Shown here: positions 7,323 to 14,547 of the stretch, piece by piece
How positions within the stretch are numbered: position 1 is the stretch's first letter
Layout: each line of letters starts with the position of its first letter
Origin: Anaerococcus sp.
GTDB lineage: Bacteria; Bacillota; Clostridia; Tissierellales; Peptoniphilaceae
Direction of reading: 5' to 3'
Assembly (NCBI GenBank): GCA_030825745.1
Contig: JAPJPH010000004.1
Location: 1 to 20,163 of the forward strand
DNA length: 20,163 nucleotides
Notes under the pieces: generated by a model
The model's database searches: none
Told to the model about the DNA's origin: nothing
Seen by the model: only the letters and a program-made list of their open reading frames with translations
Position numbers and translations under genes: made by a program

Positions 7323-8285
7323 TTATGCCTCCAACTTAACTCTAGGATCTACTAGGGCATAGGCTATATCCATTAGTAGGTTACCTAGTAGGGTTAGGAT
7401 AGCATAAAACATTGATAGGGCTAAGATTACATTATAATCTTGGGCCATAACGGCACTTATTAGCTCATTACCAATTCCCCTATAAGCAAATATCCTCTCT
7501 GTTATAGCAGAACCTGAGAACATACCTAGGACAGCCCAAGTTAGAGCAGTTACTACTGGTATTAGGGCATTTCTAAAGGCATGGGAATATATAACTGTCT
7601 TTTCTTTTAGACCCTTAGACCTGGCTGTTCTAATATAATCTTGGTCTAGGGCATCTAGCATAGAGTTTCTTACATACCTAGATAGGGATGCTAGAGATCC
7701 AACCGTTAGGGTTGCTGTTGGTAGGGTTAGATATCTTAACCATTGGCCAAAGGAATTTTCCCTAGGCATACCATTTGCTGGAAACCATCCTAATCTAAAG
7801 GAGAAGAAAAATATTAATATCAATCCTATAAAAAATACTGGTATAGATAAACCAACTAGGGTTAAAGTCTGGAAGGTCTTATCAAAAAAACCTCCCCTGT
7901 GGGTGGCCGACCTAATACCGATTAAGACCGAAAGTACAAAGGATAGGATTGTTGCACCTATGTTTAGGTAAATGGTGTTTTTTAAAGGCTCAGCTAGGTA
8001 CTCCTTAACTGGTCTTCTTACCCTGGTACTTTCTCCAAAATCACCCTTTAGTGTCCTACCTAGCCATCTTACATACTGCTCTGGTAGGGGCTTATCTAAT
8101 CCATATCTTGCCTTTAATGTTTGGTATAGCTCCTCTTGTTGGGCCTTAGTCATCTTACCTGTTGTAGGCATCATAGCCTTTATAGGGTCCCCTGGCATGG
8201 CCTTGGAAAATGCAAAAAGCATTATGGATATAATAAGAGCTACTGGTATTAAATTTAAAATTCTCTTTACTATATAACGAAACAT
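7323..8285 (-). CDS. oppB: Oligopeptide ABC transporter permease OppB
   Basis: The partner membrane-channel subunit. Its 320 residues are a normal OppB length, with no inserted domain. The N-terminal helix (about 9-28) is followed by the AMPGDP motif (29-34) and the LDKPLPEQYVRWL segment typical of the family. A block of five further helices follows, with the EAA loop near residues 220-240 (YIRTARSKGL...HAFRNAL), which docks onto OppD/OppF. The end has AYALVDPRVKL, also characteristic. The ATG has GGAAGGAAG upstream and is preceded by a ~100-base leader from a strong promoter. Its stop codon is followed after one base by the oppC ATG, and the GGAGGC in its last codons serves as the oppC ribosome binding site. 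Confidence 0.97.
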   Translation of the reverse strand: MFRYIVKRILNLIPVALIISIMLFAFSKAMPGDPIKAMMPTTGKMTKAQQEELYQTLKARYGLDKPLPEQYVRWLGRTLKGDFGESTRVRRPVKEYLAEPLKNTIYLNIGATILSFVLSVLIGIRSATHRGGFFDKTFQTLTLVGLSIPVFFIGLILIFFFSFRLGWFPANGMPRENSFGQWLRYLTLPTATLTVGSLASLSRYVRNSMLDALDQDYIRTARSKGLKEKTVIYSHAFRNALIPVVTALTWAVLGMFSGSAITERIFAYRGIGNELISAVMAQDYNVILALSMFYAILTLLGNLLMDIAYALVDPRVKLEA

Positions 8286-8391
8286 AATCTTCCTTCCTAC
8301 TGTCTACTAATGAGCTATCCTTTTCTAAATTAAATAAATATGTATTAATTAATCGGGGTAAGTTCTCACAGACATAATTTTTATAAATTAT

Positions 8392-8420
8392 ATATTATTA
8401 CATATTCCTCAAATTGTCAA
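8392..8420 (-). promoter_or_regulatory. Strong promoter for oppBCDF
   Basis: On the minus strand a perfect TTGACA (8420-8415) is followed after exactly 17 bases by TAATAT (8397-8392), with another TATAAT overlapping just downstream. This gives the channel and ATPase genes their own start independent of oppA. Confidence 0.85.
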
Positions 8421-8565
8421 GGTTTGTTTGATTTTCTTTGTAATATGTAAAACATTTTCAAAAACTTTGTTTATAAAATGATGAATGAATATTGATAATA
8501 TTTATTTACTATTTATCAGTTTTTAAAGGATTATAATAAATAATAATCCAATTTTTGCATAATTT

Positions 8566-8588
8566 AAAAAGGCCCACATTAGTGAGCC
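8566..8588 (-). terminator. Terminator after oppA
   Basis: On the minus strand GGCTCAC-TAAT-GTGGGCC (8588-8571) forms a seven-pair stem with one G-U pair and is followed by TTTTT. It lies about 15 bases after the oppA stop codon and separates oppA from oppB. Confidence 0.85.
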
Positions 8589-8602
8589 GTTTTATTTATC
8601 GA

Positions 8603-10825
8603 CTAATTTTCTATAGTCATTGCATTTATTTGATATTCTGATCCCCATACTGGAGTATTTAAGTCAAAGCCTTTAACTCTCTTTGTATAACCTGTGTGGT
8701 ATTGGTTTGAATATAGTGGGATTTCTGGTAGGTAATCATTATACCAAACTTCAAAGTCTTCCCAGTTCTTTAGGTAACCTTCTTTATCTTCTGGATCTGT
8801 AGTTCTTAAAGCTACAGTTGTCTCATCTGCCTTTGGATCATTTGTCTTAGTATAGTTAAATGGTCCTTCTGAGTTATATTGGTACCATGGATCAAATGGT
8901 GTACCAAAGTTAGATCCCATGTTAAAGCAGTTGTATTTTGGTGATTCTTCTGGATAGTAGTAGTAATCTAGAAGTGTTGCAAATGAACCTGCTGTTACGT
9001 TATATTCCATACCAACTTGCTTAGCATTGTAAGGAACTTGGTTAGAGATTAGGGTTGTAATAGGTGATTCATCTGAACCATATTGGTTTACTACAAGTTT
9101 TTCACCTTTTTCATTGTATCTAAAGTAATCAAATCCATCAGCGTTAGCTTGGAATGCTTCATCAGCCTTAGCCTTATCCCAAGGTGTCTTACCATCAGCT
9201 TCAAACTTATATGGTGTAGCATCTAATAGGGTATTAGCTTCATCTAGGTTTAGTTGGTAATTTTTAATCTTACCTTCTAGTTCATTACCTTTTTCTTCAT
9301 ACATCCATTGGCTTGTACCATACATACCATTTGTTACTAGTCCATATCCACCAGCAAATGATTGTACGAAGCTGTTTCTATCCATTAGGTGAGCTATAGC
9401 TTGTCTAACTTCTTTATATTGGGTTGTTCCTCTATCAGTTAGGAAGGTTAGGTTACCATATCCATTTCTGTAGTAGGTGTTGTATCCACCGATTTTTCCT
9501 TCATCAGCAGCTTTGATCATCTTATCTATAGCTGGACCCTCAGATTCATCTTCCCATAGGTCTATATCGCCATTTTCTAATAGGTCTATAGCTATATTTT
9601 TATTTACATATTGTAGGATAACATGAGGGATAGTTGCTTTTTCCCCTTTAAAGTTTCCTGCATAATTTTCATTTAGGCTTAGTTTAACCATGTTATTTGC
9701 AAATGAATCTAATTTGTATGGGCCTGTTACAGCTGTTGGTTTTAGTCTATATTCATTTACTTCTTTTAGCATAGCTTGCTCAATTAGCTGTCTAGTTGGG
9801 TCAACATCACCATTTTTACGATCTTCTAGCTCTTTAATTTGTTCATCAAAGGCTTTCTTTGCTTCATCATAAGCAGCCTTATCTTCTTCTGAGGCATCAT
9901 CACCTGGTTGTTCGTTATTTGCATTAAAGTCTTCTTCTAGCTTTTTGATTTGTTCATCTATTCCATCTTGGTAGGCCTTGGTATCTTCTTCAGTAACCTC
10001 ATAGCCTTCCTTGGCTACTAGTTTGTTTCCTTCAGGCGCTACCTCTAGGTTTTCAGTTACAGCATGGATTGGGTAGGCTCCTACAGATTTTAGAGATGCT
10101 TCTTCATAGTATGGTAGGTAGTCCTTATCTATAGTTACCTTAAATGTGTAATCATCTACTAACTCTAGACCTTCTAAAACATCAGTATCTCCTGCTTTAA
10201 ATGCATTATAACCCTTGATTGAGTCAGCTCCTGGATCTGTTGATCCTGTTACTGTCGCATAGTCTTTATCTGCTTGTAGGAGAACATGAAATAGGTAGTT
10301 TACTGCCTTAATATCAACTCCATCAGAGAATTTTAAACCTTCTTTGATTTTAAAGGTTGTAGTTTCAGAACCATCTTCATTTTTCTCTGTGCTTGGCTCT
10401 TCAGCTAGAACTGTCATATTATTTACCCATGCACCAGATTCATCTTGAACTACAGTTTTATAACCATTGTTACCTTCTATACCCATGTATCTTCTAGCTT
10501 TTACGTCAGTTGTGTTGTTGGTCCATCCTTGTAGGAAGTCACCATTAAACTCACCAACACCAACTACTAGGGTATCATCAGAAGTTTGTTTTTCAAAGTT
10601 TTCTAACTCAGCTGAATTATCTTCTGCCGCATTTTGATCTTCACCTTCTGTTGCTTGATCTGTTGTTTTATCTTCGCCTTCTGTTGCTTGATCTGTTGTT
10701 TGATCCTCAGCACCTGTATCATTATTTTTAGCATCATCTGTTTTAGTTTCTCCACCACCACAAGCAACTAAAGTACTTGCTAGGCCTAGGGCCATAAGTG
10801 AGGAGAATATTCTTTTCATTTTCAT
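8603..10825 (-). CDS. oppA: Oligopeptide-binding lipoprotein OppA with helical insert
   Basis: The surface receptor that captures peptides and delivers them to OppBC. The signal peptide ends in the lipobox LVAC with acylated Cys22. An acidic linker (about 23-80) follows, containing a tandem ten-residue repeat (TTDQATEGED at 43-52 and 54-63). The SBP family-5 body starts near 85 and includes FKIKEGLKFSDG (158-169) and VTGPYKL (366-372). At 740 residues it is longer than the usual 540-600. Much of the excess is the linker plus a charged segment at about 275-342 predicted to form two antiparallel helices (DEQIKKLEEDF... and AAYDEAKKAFDEQIKELED). The ATG has AGGGGGAA upstream. It has its own promoter and terminator, so it can be made in excess over the channel, as is common for binding proteins. 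The peptide preference cannot be read from sequence. Confidence 0.95.
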   Translation of the reverse strand: MKMKRIFSSLMALGLASTLVACGGGETKTDDAKNNDTGAEDQTTDQATEGEDKTTDQATEGEDQNAAEDNSAELENFEKQTSDDTLVVGVGEFNGDFLQGWTNNTTDVKARRYMGIEGNNGYKTVVQDESGAWVNNMTVLAEEPSTEKNEDGSETTTFKIKEGLKFSDGVDIKAVNYLFHVLLQADKDYATVTGSTDPGADSIKGYNAFKAGDTDVLEGLELVDDYTFKVTIDKDYLPYYEEASLKSVGAYPIHAVTENLEVAPEGNKLVAKEGYEVTEEDTKAYQDGIDEQIKKLEEDFNANNEQPGDDASEEDKAAYDEAKKAFDEQIKELEDRKNGDVDPTRQLIEQAMLKEVNEYRLKPTAVTGPYKLDSFANNMVKLSLNENYAGNFKGEKATIPHVILQYVNKNIAIDLLENGDIDLWEDESEGPAIDKMIKAADEGKIGGYNTYYRNGYGNLTFLTDRGTTQYKEVRQAIAHLMDRNSFVQSFAGGYGLVTNGMYGTSQWMYEEKGNELEGKIKNYQLNLDEANTLLDATPYKFEADGKTPWDKAKADEAFQANADGFDYFRYNEKGEKLVVNQYGSDESPITTLISNQVPYNAKQVGMEYNVTAGSFATLLDYYYYPEESPKYNCFNMGSNFGTPFDPWYQYNSEGPFNYTKTNDPKADETTVALRTTDPEDKEGYLKNWEDFEVWYNDYLPEIPLYSNQYHTGYTKRVKGFDLNTPVWGSEYQINAMTIEN
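10640..10704 (-). repeat. Tandem repeat in the oppA linker
   Basis: Two nearly identical copies of about 33 bases encode TTDQATEGED plus one variable residue (residues 43-52 and 54-63), directly after the lipid anchor. The repeat lengthens the flexible acidic tether. Such repeats can expand or contract by slippage or recombination. Confidence 0.75.
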
Positions 10826-10866
10826 AATGTTCCCCCTAAAAAATTAAGTAACTTTTATAATTATAA

Positions 10867-10895
10867 ATTTTATCCGAAAATCATAGTTTTGTCAA
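10867..10895 (-). promoter_or_regulatory. Strong oppA promoter
   Basis: On the minus strand TTGACA (10895-10890), a 17-base spacer and TAAAAT (10872-10867). The start point would be about 35 bases upstream of the oppA ATG, giving a short leader. Confidence 0.85.
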
Positions 10896-10975
10896 ATAAT
10901 ATCATGTTTTTTTATACTATTTTATTTATTTTTATACTTATTATACATTTATATTCCACAATTTAGCGTGATTTT

Positions 10976-10991
10976 ATGTAATATTTTACAT
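10976..10991. promoter_or_regulatory. Inverted repeat, possible operator upstream of oppA
   Basis: Perfect six-base arms ATGTAA and TTACAT separated by TATT. The position is about 80 bases upstream of the oppA -35 box, and the regulator is unknown. A chance palindrome is possible in AT-rich DNA. Confidence 0.3.
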
Positions 10992-11141
10992 CAACTTAAT
11001 TCTTTTTAAAGTGTTATCACGTTAAAATTTCAATCTTTTTTACTTCCTTGTTCTTTTTACATTTTTAAGAGGAATTCGTTTTTTTGTTTGTATTTATTTC
11101 AAATTATACAAAAAAATATATAATATTTCTTTGTAATTTTA

Positions 11142-11168
11142 TAAAAAAAAGAGCTTATCATTAAGCTC
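11142..11168 (-). terminator. Terminator after the wall hydrolase gene
   Basis: GAGCTTA-TCAT-TAAGCTC (11151-11168) is a perfect seven-pair stem. On the minus strand it is followed by eight T residues. It lies about 30 bases past the stop codon of the hydrolase gene. Confidence 0.9.
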
Positions 11169-11199
11169 CCTTTAAAATCATAATATAATTGTTTAAGGT

Positions 11200-13266
11200 T
11201 TAAAATTTATCTGAGTTACCACCAACTAGTCTAAAGTATTTGACAGGCAAACCTCTAGAATCTCCCATATAACCCTTTCTAGGAGTTACAGATACTCCAT
11301 TACTTGAATAGTTCATATGGATAATGCTATCATCATTTTTATTTAGGATAAAGCCAGTATGGCCAGCAGCTCCCATGGATCCTCCAGGATATCCTGCTAC
11401 AAATATATCTCCATATCTAATATCAGATTCTTTTATTTCATACATTACCTTACCACCAGCTCCTAGTTTAAAGAGGGTTTCTGTATTTCCTATGGCAGAA
11501 CCTTTTTCTAAAAATCCTCCATATATCATTGACCTATAAACTGCAGATGAGCAGTCAGCATAATCTTCTGATACTCTTTCTCTCCAATCCATAGAATACT
11601 CCATGCCTGTTGACATGGCTGTATACATCCAATCTATCATTTTATCTAAGTTTTTAGAACCTGGTATTTTGTTATCAACAGCCTTGGCCCTACCATTTTC
11701 ATCAACTATATACTCAACTCCTTGTTGGGTTATCTTGGTATTAGTTTGAAGACCGTCTTTGCTAAAGTAGTAATATTCTTTATCTATCTTCCATACCCCT
11801 TCTTGGATATAGCCGTTTTCATTTGTATGGTATTTTTTATTATTGAAGTTAATCCAAGCATTTTTAGGGTTATTGGCAACCCCTCTTTTATCTATTTGGA
11901 AAAACTTTCCATATTTCATGATATCTTTATTTTGGATCATAGATCCATTATTATCATCAAATAAGTAGGTGTTATTGTTTATATTGGCTATGCCCTTTAG
12001 AAGTTTACCATCATTTCCAGTCCTATAGGTAAGCCCATTTATGGCAAACCAAGTATTTTTTGGGTTAACTACCTTGCCTAAATTATCAGTTAGGATATAT
12101 CTATCATCTTTTATTTCTTTGGTGTTTGTTATCAAGGACCCATCTTGGGCAAAGTTATAGGTGTCATTTCCAATTTTATTTAGGCCCTTCATTAGATCAC
12201 CCTTATCATTTGTCCTATAAACCTTATTATTTTCCTTGATCCACTCATTTTTAACCTTAACTAGTTCACCTTTTTCATTTGCTCTTAGGTAAGAATCTTT
12301 GTTAAGGATCTTTTTGGCAGTACTTAAAGAGCCATCTTCATTGAAAAAGTAGTTTTTACCATAGATTGTATTAAAACCCTTGTATAATTTTCCTTCTATA
12401 TTGGTAAAATATACCTTATTTCCAACTACTCCCCACTCATTTTTAGGATTTGTAACAATTCCCTTACTATCTATAGTATAGAATTTATCATCTTTTATGA
12501 GGCTAGCATTTACTATTAGGTTGTGGTTTTCATAATATTGGGTCTTACCTTTTTTATTTATAAAAGATCCATTACCATGTAGGCTTTTGCCACTACTTTT
12601 TATATCCAAGGTAGGAAATACATCATCTACATCTGTTTGGTCATAGGATACTGGATCTTTTTTCTCTTTGGTATCCTTAGTTTTTTTGCTAGGGAGGTTT
12701 AGTTCATCTTTATCTTCTAGATTATTAGCAAATGATTTATCTTCACTAGTTTTACTTAGATCACTATCTTCTAGGCCTAGGAAATCATCTATAGAATCTT
12801 CATTGTAATAGATTACTTCTTTAGAGCCTTGAGAAACTTCTTTATTTTCTTCATCAGCTTTTATATTTTCATCTATTATTTCTTCTTCATCTATTTTATC
12901 TCTTGCTGGAGCTTTACTAGAATCTGTAGCTTTATTTTCATCATCTAAGACTTCTTTATCTTCTATTTGATCTAGTGTTTTATCTTCTTTATCTGAACTA
13001 ATTTCTTCTATTGGTAGTTTATCATTAATTAAGTCAGAATCATCTATGTTATTTTCTAGATTTTCTTTGCTATCTTCTACATTTACTTCATCTATATCAG
13101 AATCATCGTAGCTTAGGATATCATCCTTATTAGCTAATGATTTTTCCAAAGACTCATCTAAATCCAACTTGTAATCCTCACTGGCAAAAGAGTTTGTATT
13201 TACAACTAGAGATGTAAGGAAAAAAGTTGAGGCTAATAAGATGGTCTTATTCATTTTCTTTTTCAT
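11200..13266 (-). CDS. Secreted peptidoglycan hydrolase (amidase_5/NlpC-P60 type) with wall-binding repeats
   Basis: A 688-residue exported cell-wall enzyme. The start is taken at the ATG at 13266 (MKKKMNK, preceded by AAAGAGG), because the signal peptide begins there with likely cleavage near SFA28; 98 further codons upstream in the frame contain the promoter. Residues about 29-220 are extremely acidic and low in complexity. Residues about 228-530 are tandem glucan/choline-binding-type repeats with a super-period of 64-65 residues (Trp278, 342, 406, 471) and DGSL/KGL turns. The C-terminal domain from about 537 matches the phage-type amidase_5 branch of NlpC/P60 hydrolases. It has MIDWMY, YSMDWR, catalytic Cys572 in ADCSSAVY, His636 in AAGHTGF and IIHMNY (648-653). 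It probably cleaves peptide or amide bonds in peptidoglycan; the exact bond is not deducible. It is monocistronic. Confidence 0.93.
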   Translation of the reverse strand: MKKKMNKTILLASTFFLTSLVVNTNSFASEDYKLDLDESLEKSLANKDDILSYDDSDIDEVNVEDSKENLENNIDDSDLINDKLPIEEISSDKEDKTLDQIEDKEVLDDENKATDSSKAPARDKIDEEEIIDENIKADEENKEVSQGSKEVIYYNEDSIDDFLGLEDSDLSKTSEDKSFANNLEDKDELNLPSKKTKDTKEKKDPVSYDQTDVDDVFPTLDIKSSGKSLHGNGSFINKKGKTQYYENHNLIVNASLIKDDKFYTIDSKGIVTNPKNEWGVVGNKVYFTNIEGKLYKGFNTIYGKNYFFNEDGSLSTAKKILNKDSYLRANEKGELVKVKNEWIKENNKVYRTNDKGDLMKGLNKIGNDTYNFAQDGSLITNTKEIKDDRYILTDNLGKVVNPKNTWFAINGLTYRTGNDGKLLKGIANINNNTYLFDDNNGSMIQNKDIMKYGKFFQIDKRGVANNPKNAWINFNNKKYHTNENGYIQEGVWKIDKEYYYFSKDGLQTNTKITQQGVEYIVDENGRAKAVDNKIPGSKNLDKMIDWMYTAMSTGMEYSMDWRERVSEDYADCSSAVYRSMIYGGFLEKGSAIGNTETLFKLGAGGKVMYEIKESDIRYGDIFVAGYPGGSMGAAGHTGFILNKNDDSIIHMNYSSNGVSVTPRKGYMGDSRGLPVKYFRLVGGNSDKF

Positions 13267-13282
13267 TAAAACCTCTTTCTTT

Positions 13283-13299
13283 ATTACAATTATATTACA
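13283..13299 (-). promoter_or_regulatory. WalR-type direct repeat in the hydrolase leader
   Basis: On the minus strand TGTAAT-ATAAT-TGTAAT matches the WalR (YycF) consensus TGTWAH-N5-TGTWAH at every position. It lies between the predicted transcription start and the ribosome binding site. A second, imperfect copy (TGTAAC-N5-TGTTGC) overlaps the -35 box at 13356-13372. WalR controls cell-wall hydrolases in other Firmicutes. Another OmpR-family regulator with an 11-bp repeat site remains possible. Confidence 0.55.
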
Positions 13300-13330
13300 A
13301 TTTTGATCTGATTTTTTTAGGTTCACTATA

Positions 13331-13359
13331 ATTATAGAATATTTTCTAGCCAATTGCAA
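13331..13359 (-). promoter_or_regulatory. Promoter of the wall hydrolase gene
   Basis: On the minus strand TTGCAA (13359-13354), a 17-base spacer and TATAAT (13336-13331). The start point would lie near 13324, giving a leader of about 58 bases. A plus-strand TATAAT overlaps at 13327-13332 and might serve the divergent lipoprotein gene, but its -35 side (TTGATC at 18 bp) is weaker. Confidence 0.75.
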
Positions 13360-13456
13360 CAAAAAGGTTACAATTTTAAGAGTTTTTTTTAAAGTTTTAA
13401 AAAATTTTGTATGAAAAAAACTTTTTATGGGTATATTGATAAAAATAGGAGGAGTT

Positions 13457-14434
13457 ATGAGTAATTTTAATAAGAATAAAAAAATAATGCTAGCTATTAT
13501 TTTTGCACTAAGTTTAACTTCTTGTGATAGTAGCCTAGTTGATAAAGAAAATAAAGACAAAAGTATAGAAGAAGTCCTAGATGAAAAAGCAGCAGCTTAT
13601 GATAAGGAAAATGGCAAGGCTGATGCTGATAAGCAAGAAGTGAAGGAATCTGACCTTAAGGCAAGCAAAGATGATGAAACCGAAAGTGAAGAAAATAGTC
13701 AAAATGATGATAGCATAGATGCTAAAAACCTAGATATTGATAAATGGAAAGGCTATATAGTGGATATGGGTGAGTTTGATCAATCTATCCTAGATGAGCT
13801 TAATGAGGATGAGATAACTGACCTATATAAAAGAGCAGTTAGTGCATCAAAGAAAACCGGTTATTGGGATGTAAAAGATTACTTCTTCCAAGAACTAGCA
13901 AAGAGATATCCTGACTATTCAACAAAATTTCCTTTAGATGAAATAGAAGCAACCTATAACTGGATGGCATCTAAAGATGATGTAACAGATAAATTTGCTG
14001 ATGAGAGAGCATTTTTAGTAGATTTAGGTTATGATGAGAAAAAAATAGAAGAAACTTCTGATAAGGATTTAGAAAAATATTTCAAAGATGCCTATGAAGA
14101 AAAAGAAGATGGCTACTATAATGACTACCTAAGTCTAGTTGGAGATAAGAATTTTAAATCTAACATGGAAAAAGAAGTAGAAGAAAGTAAGGATTCTGAT
14201 ATAAAAAAATTCGGAGAAGACCCTGCTGACTATGATAGATTTAGAGAAGATCTAGTTAACCTATACGAATTTGACCCTAACAAGGTAGATGATATAACAA
14301 ATGATGATATAGACCTAGCCTTTACCAGGGGTAATAAAAAACTAGAAGAAACAGGATTTGGAGATATAGGACTAGTAATCAACGAGATTGCTAAAATGTA
14401 TCCTGGATATTCAACCATGTATCCTGGTAACTAA
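13457..14434 (+). CDS. Lipoprotein of unknown function with three related helical repeats
   Basis: A 325-residue exported lipoprotein with no recognised family. The start is placed at the ATG at 13457 because GGAGGAG sits directly upstream and the signal peptide begins there; ten further codons upstream lack support. The lipobox LTSC puts the lipid on Cys23. Residues 24-93 are an acidic, disordered linker. The rest holds three related helical units: about 97-159 (YIVDMGEFD ... YPDYSTKFP), 183-228 (FLVDLGYDE ... YYNDYL) and 259-323 (DLVNLYEFD ... YPGYSTMYP). Units 1 and 3 share the ending YPxYST, while unit 2 is shorter and lacks it. It is divergent from the wall hydrolase across a shared 190-bp region, so a wall-linked role is conceivable. 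A hairpin terminator follows. Confidence 0.85.
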   Translation: MSNFNKNKKIMLAIIFALSLTSCDSSLVDKENKDKSIEEVLDEKAAAYDKENGKADADKQEVKESDLKASKDDETESEENSQNDDSIDAKNLDIDKWKGYIVDMGEFDQSILDELNEDEITDLYKRAVSASKKTGYWDVKDYFFQELAKRYPDYSTKFPLDEIEATYNWMASKDDVTDKFADERAFLVDLGYDEKKIEETSDKDLEKYFKDAYEEKEDGYYNDYLSLVGDKNFKSNMEKEVEESKDSDIKKFGEDPADYDRFREDLVNLYEFDPNKVDDITNDDIDLAFTRGNKKLEETGFGDIGLVINEIAKMYPGYSTMYPGN

Positions 14435-14470
14435 TAGGATGAGCACTTTGTAGGGTTGGTGAAAGTAAAT

Positions 14471-14527
14471 AATCCTCCCAACATTAAATTTCTAAGAGAA
14501 GTTTTAATGATGGGAGGATTTTATTTA
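14471..14527 (+). terminator. Long hairpin terminator between convergent genes
   Basis: AATCCTCCCA (14471-14480) pairs with TGGGAGGATT (14511-14520), extended by CATTAAA/TTTAATG inside. On the plus strand TTATTTAT follows, ending the lipoprotein gene. The same stem can act for the histidine kinase unit arriving from the other side, although the minus-strand T run is poor. Confidence 0.75.
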
Positions 14528-14547
14528 TGATTTTTGACCAGCTCTTT

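Larger units (their letters stand above)
8286..8602. other. oppA-oppB intergenic region
   Basis: This ~317-base gap holds the oppA terminator (8566-8588), the oppB promoter (8392-8420) and a roughly 100-base AT-rich oppB leader in which no known riboswitch was recognised. A small palindrome ATGT-AAA-ACAT lies at 8445-8455, about 25 bases upstream of the -35 box. No reading frame of interest was seen. Confidence 0.7.
10826..11199. other. Intergenic region between oppA and the wall hydrolase
   Basis: About 374 very AT-rich bases. They contain the oppA promoter (10867-10895), a perfect inverted repeat ATGTAA-TATT-TTACAT (10976-10991) about 80 bases upstream of the -35 box, and the terminator of the hydrolase gene (11142-11168). 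No reading frame or known structured RNA was recognised in the remainder. Confidence 0.7.

Noticed and set aside
13427..13456. Earlier ATG for the lipoprotein gene
   Set aside because: It would lengthen the signal peptide by ten residues, whereas GGAGGAG lies directly before the ATG at 13457.
13267..13560. 98-codon N-terminal extension of the wall hydrolase
   Set aside because: It lacks a ribosome binding site, covers the promoter and the start of the divergent gene, and would bury the signal peptide.
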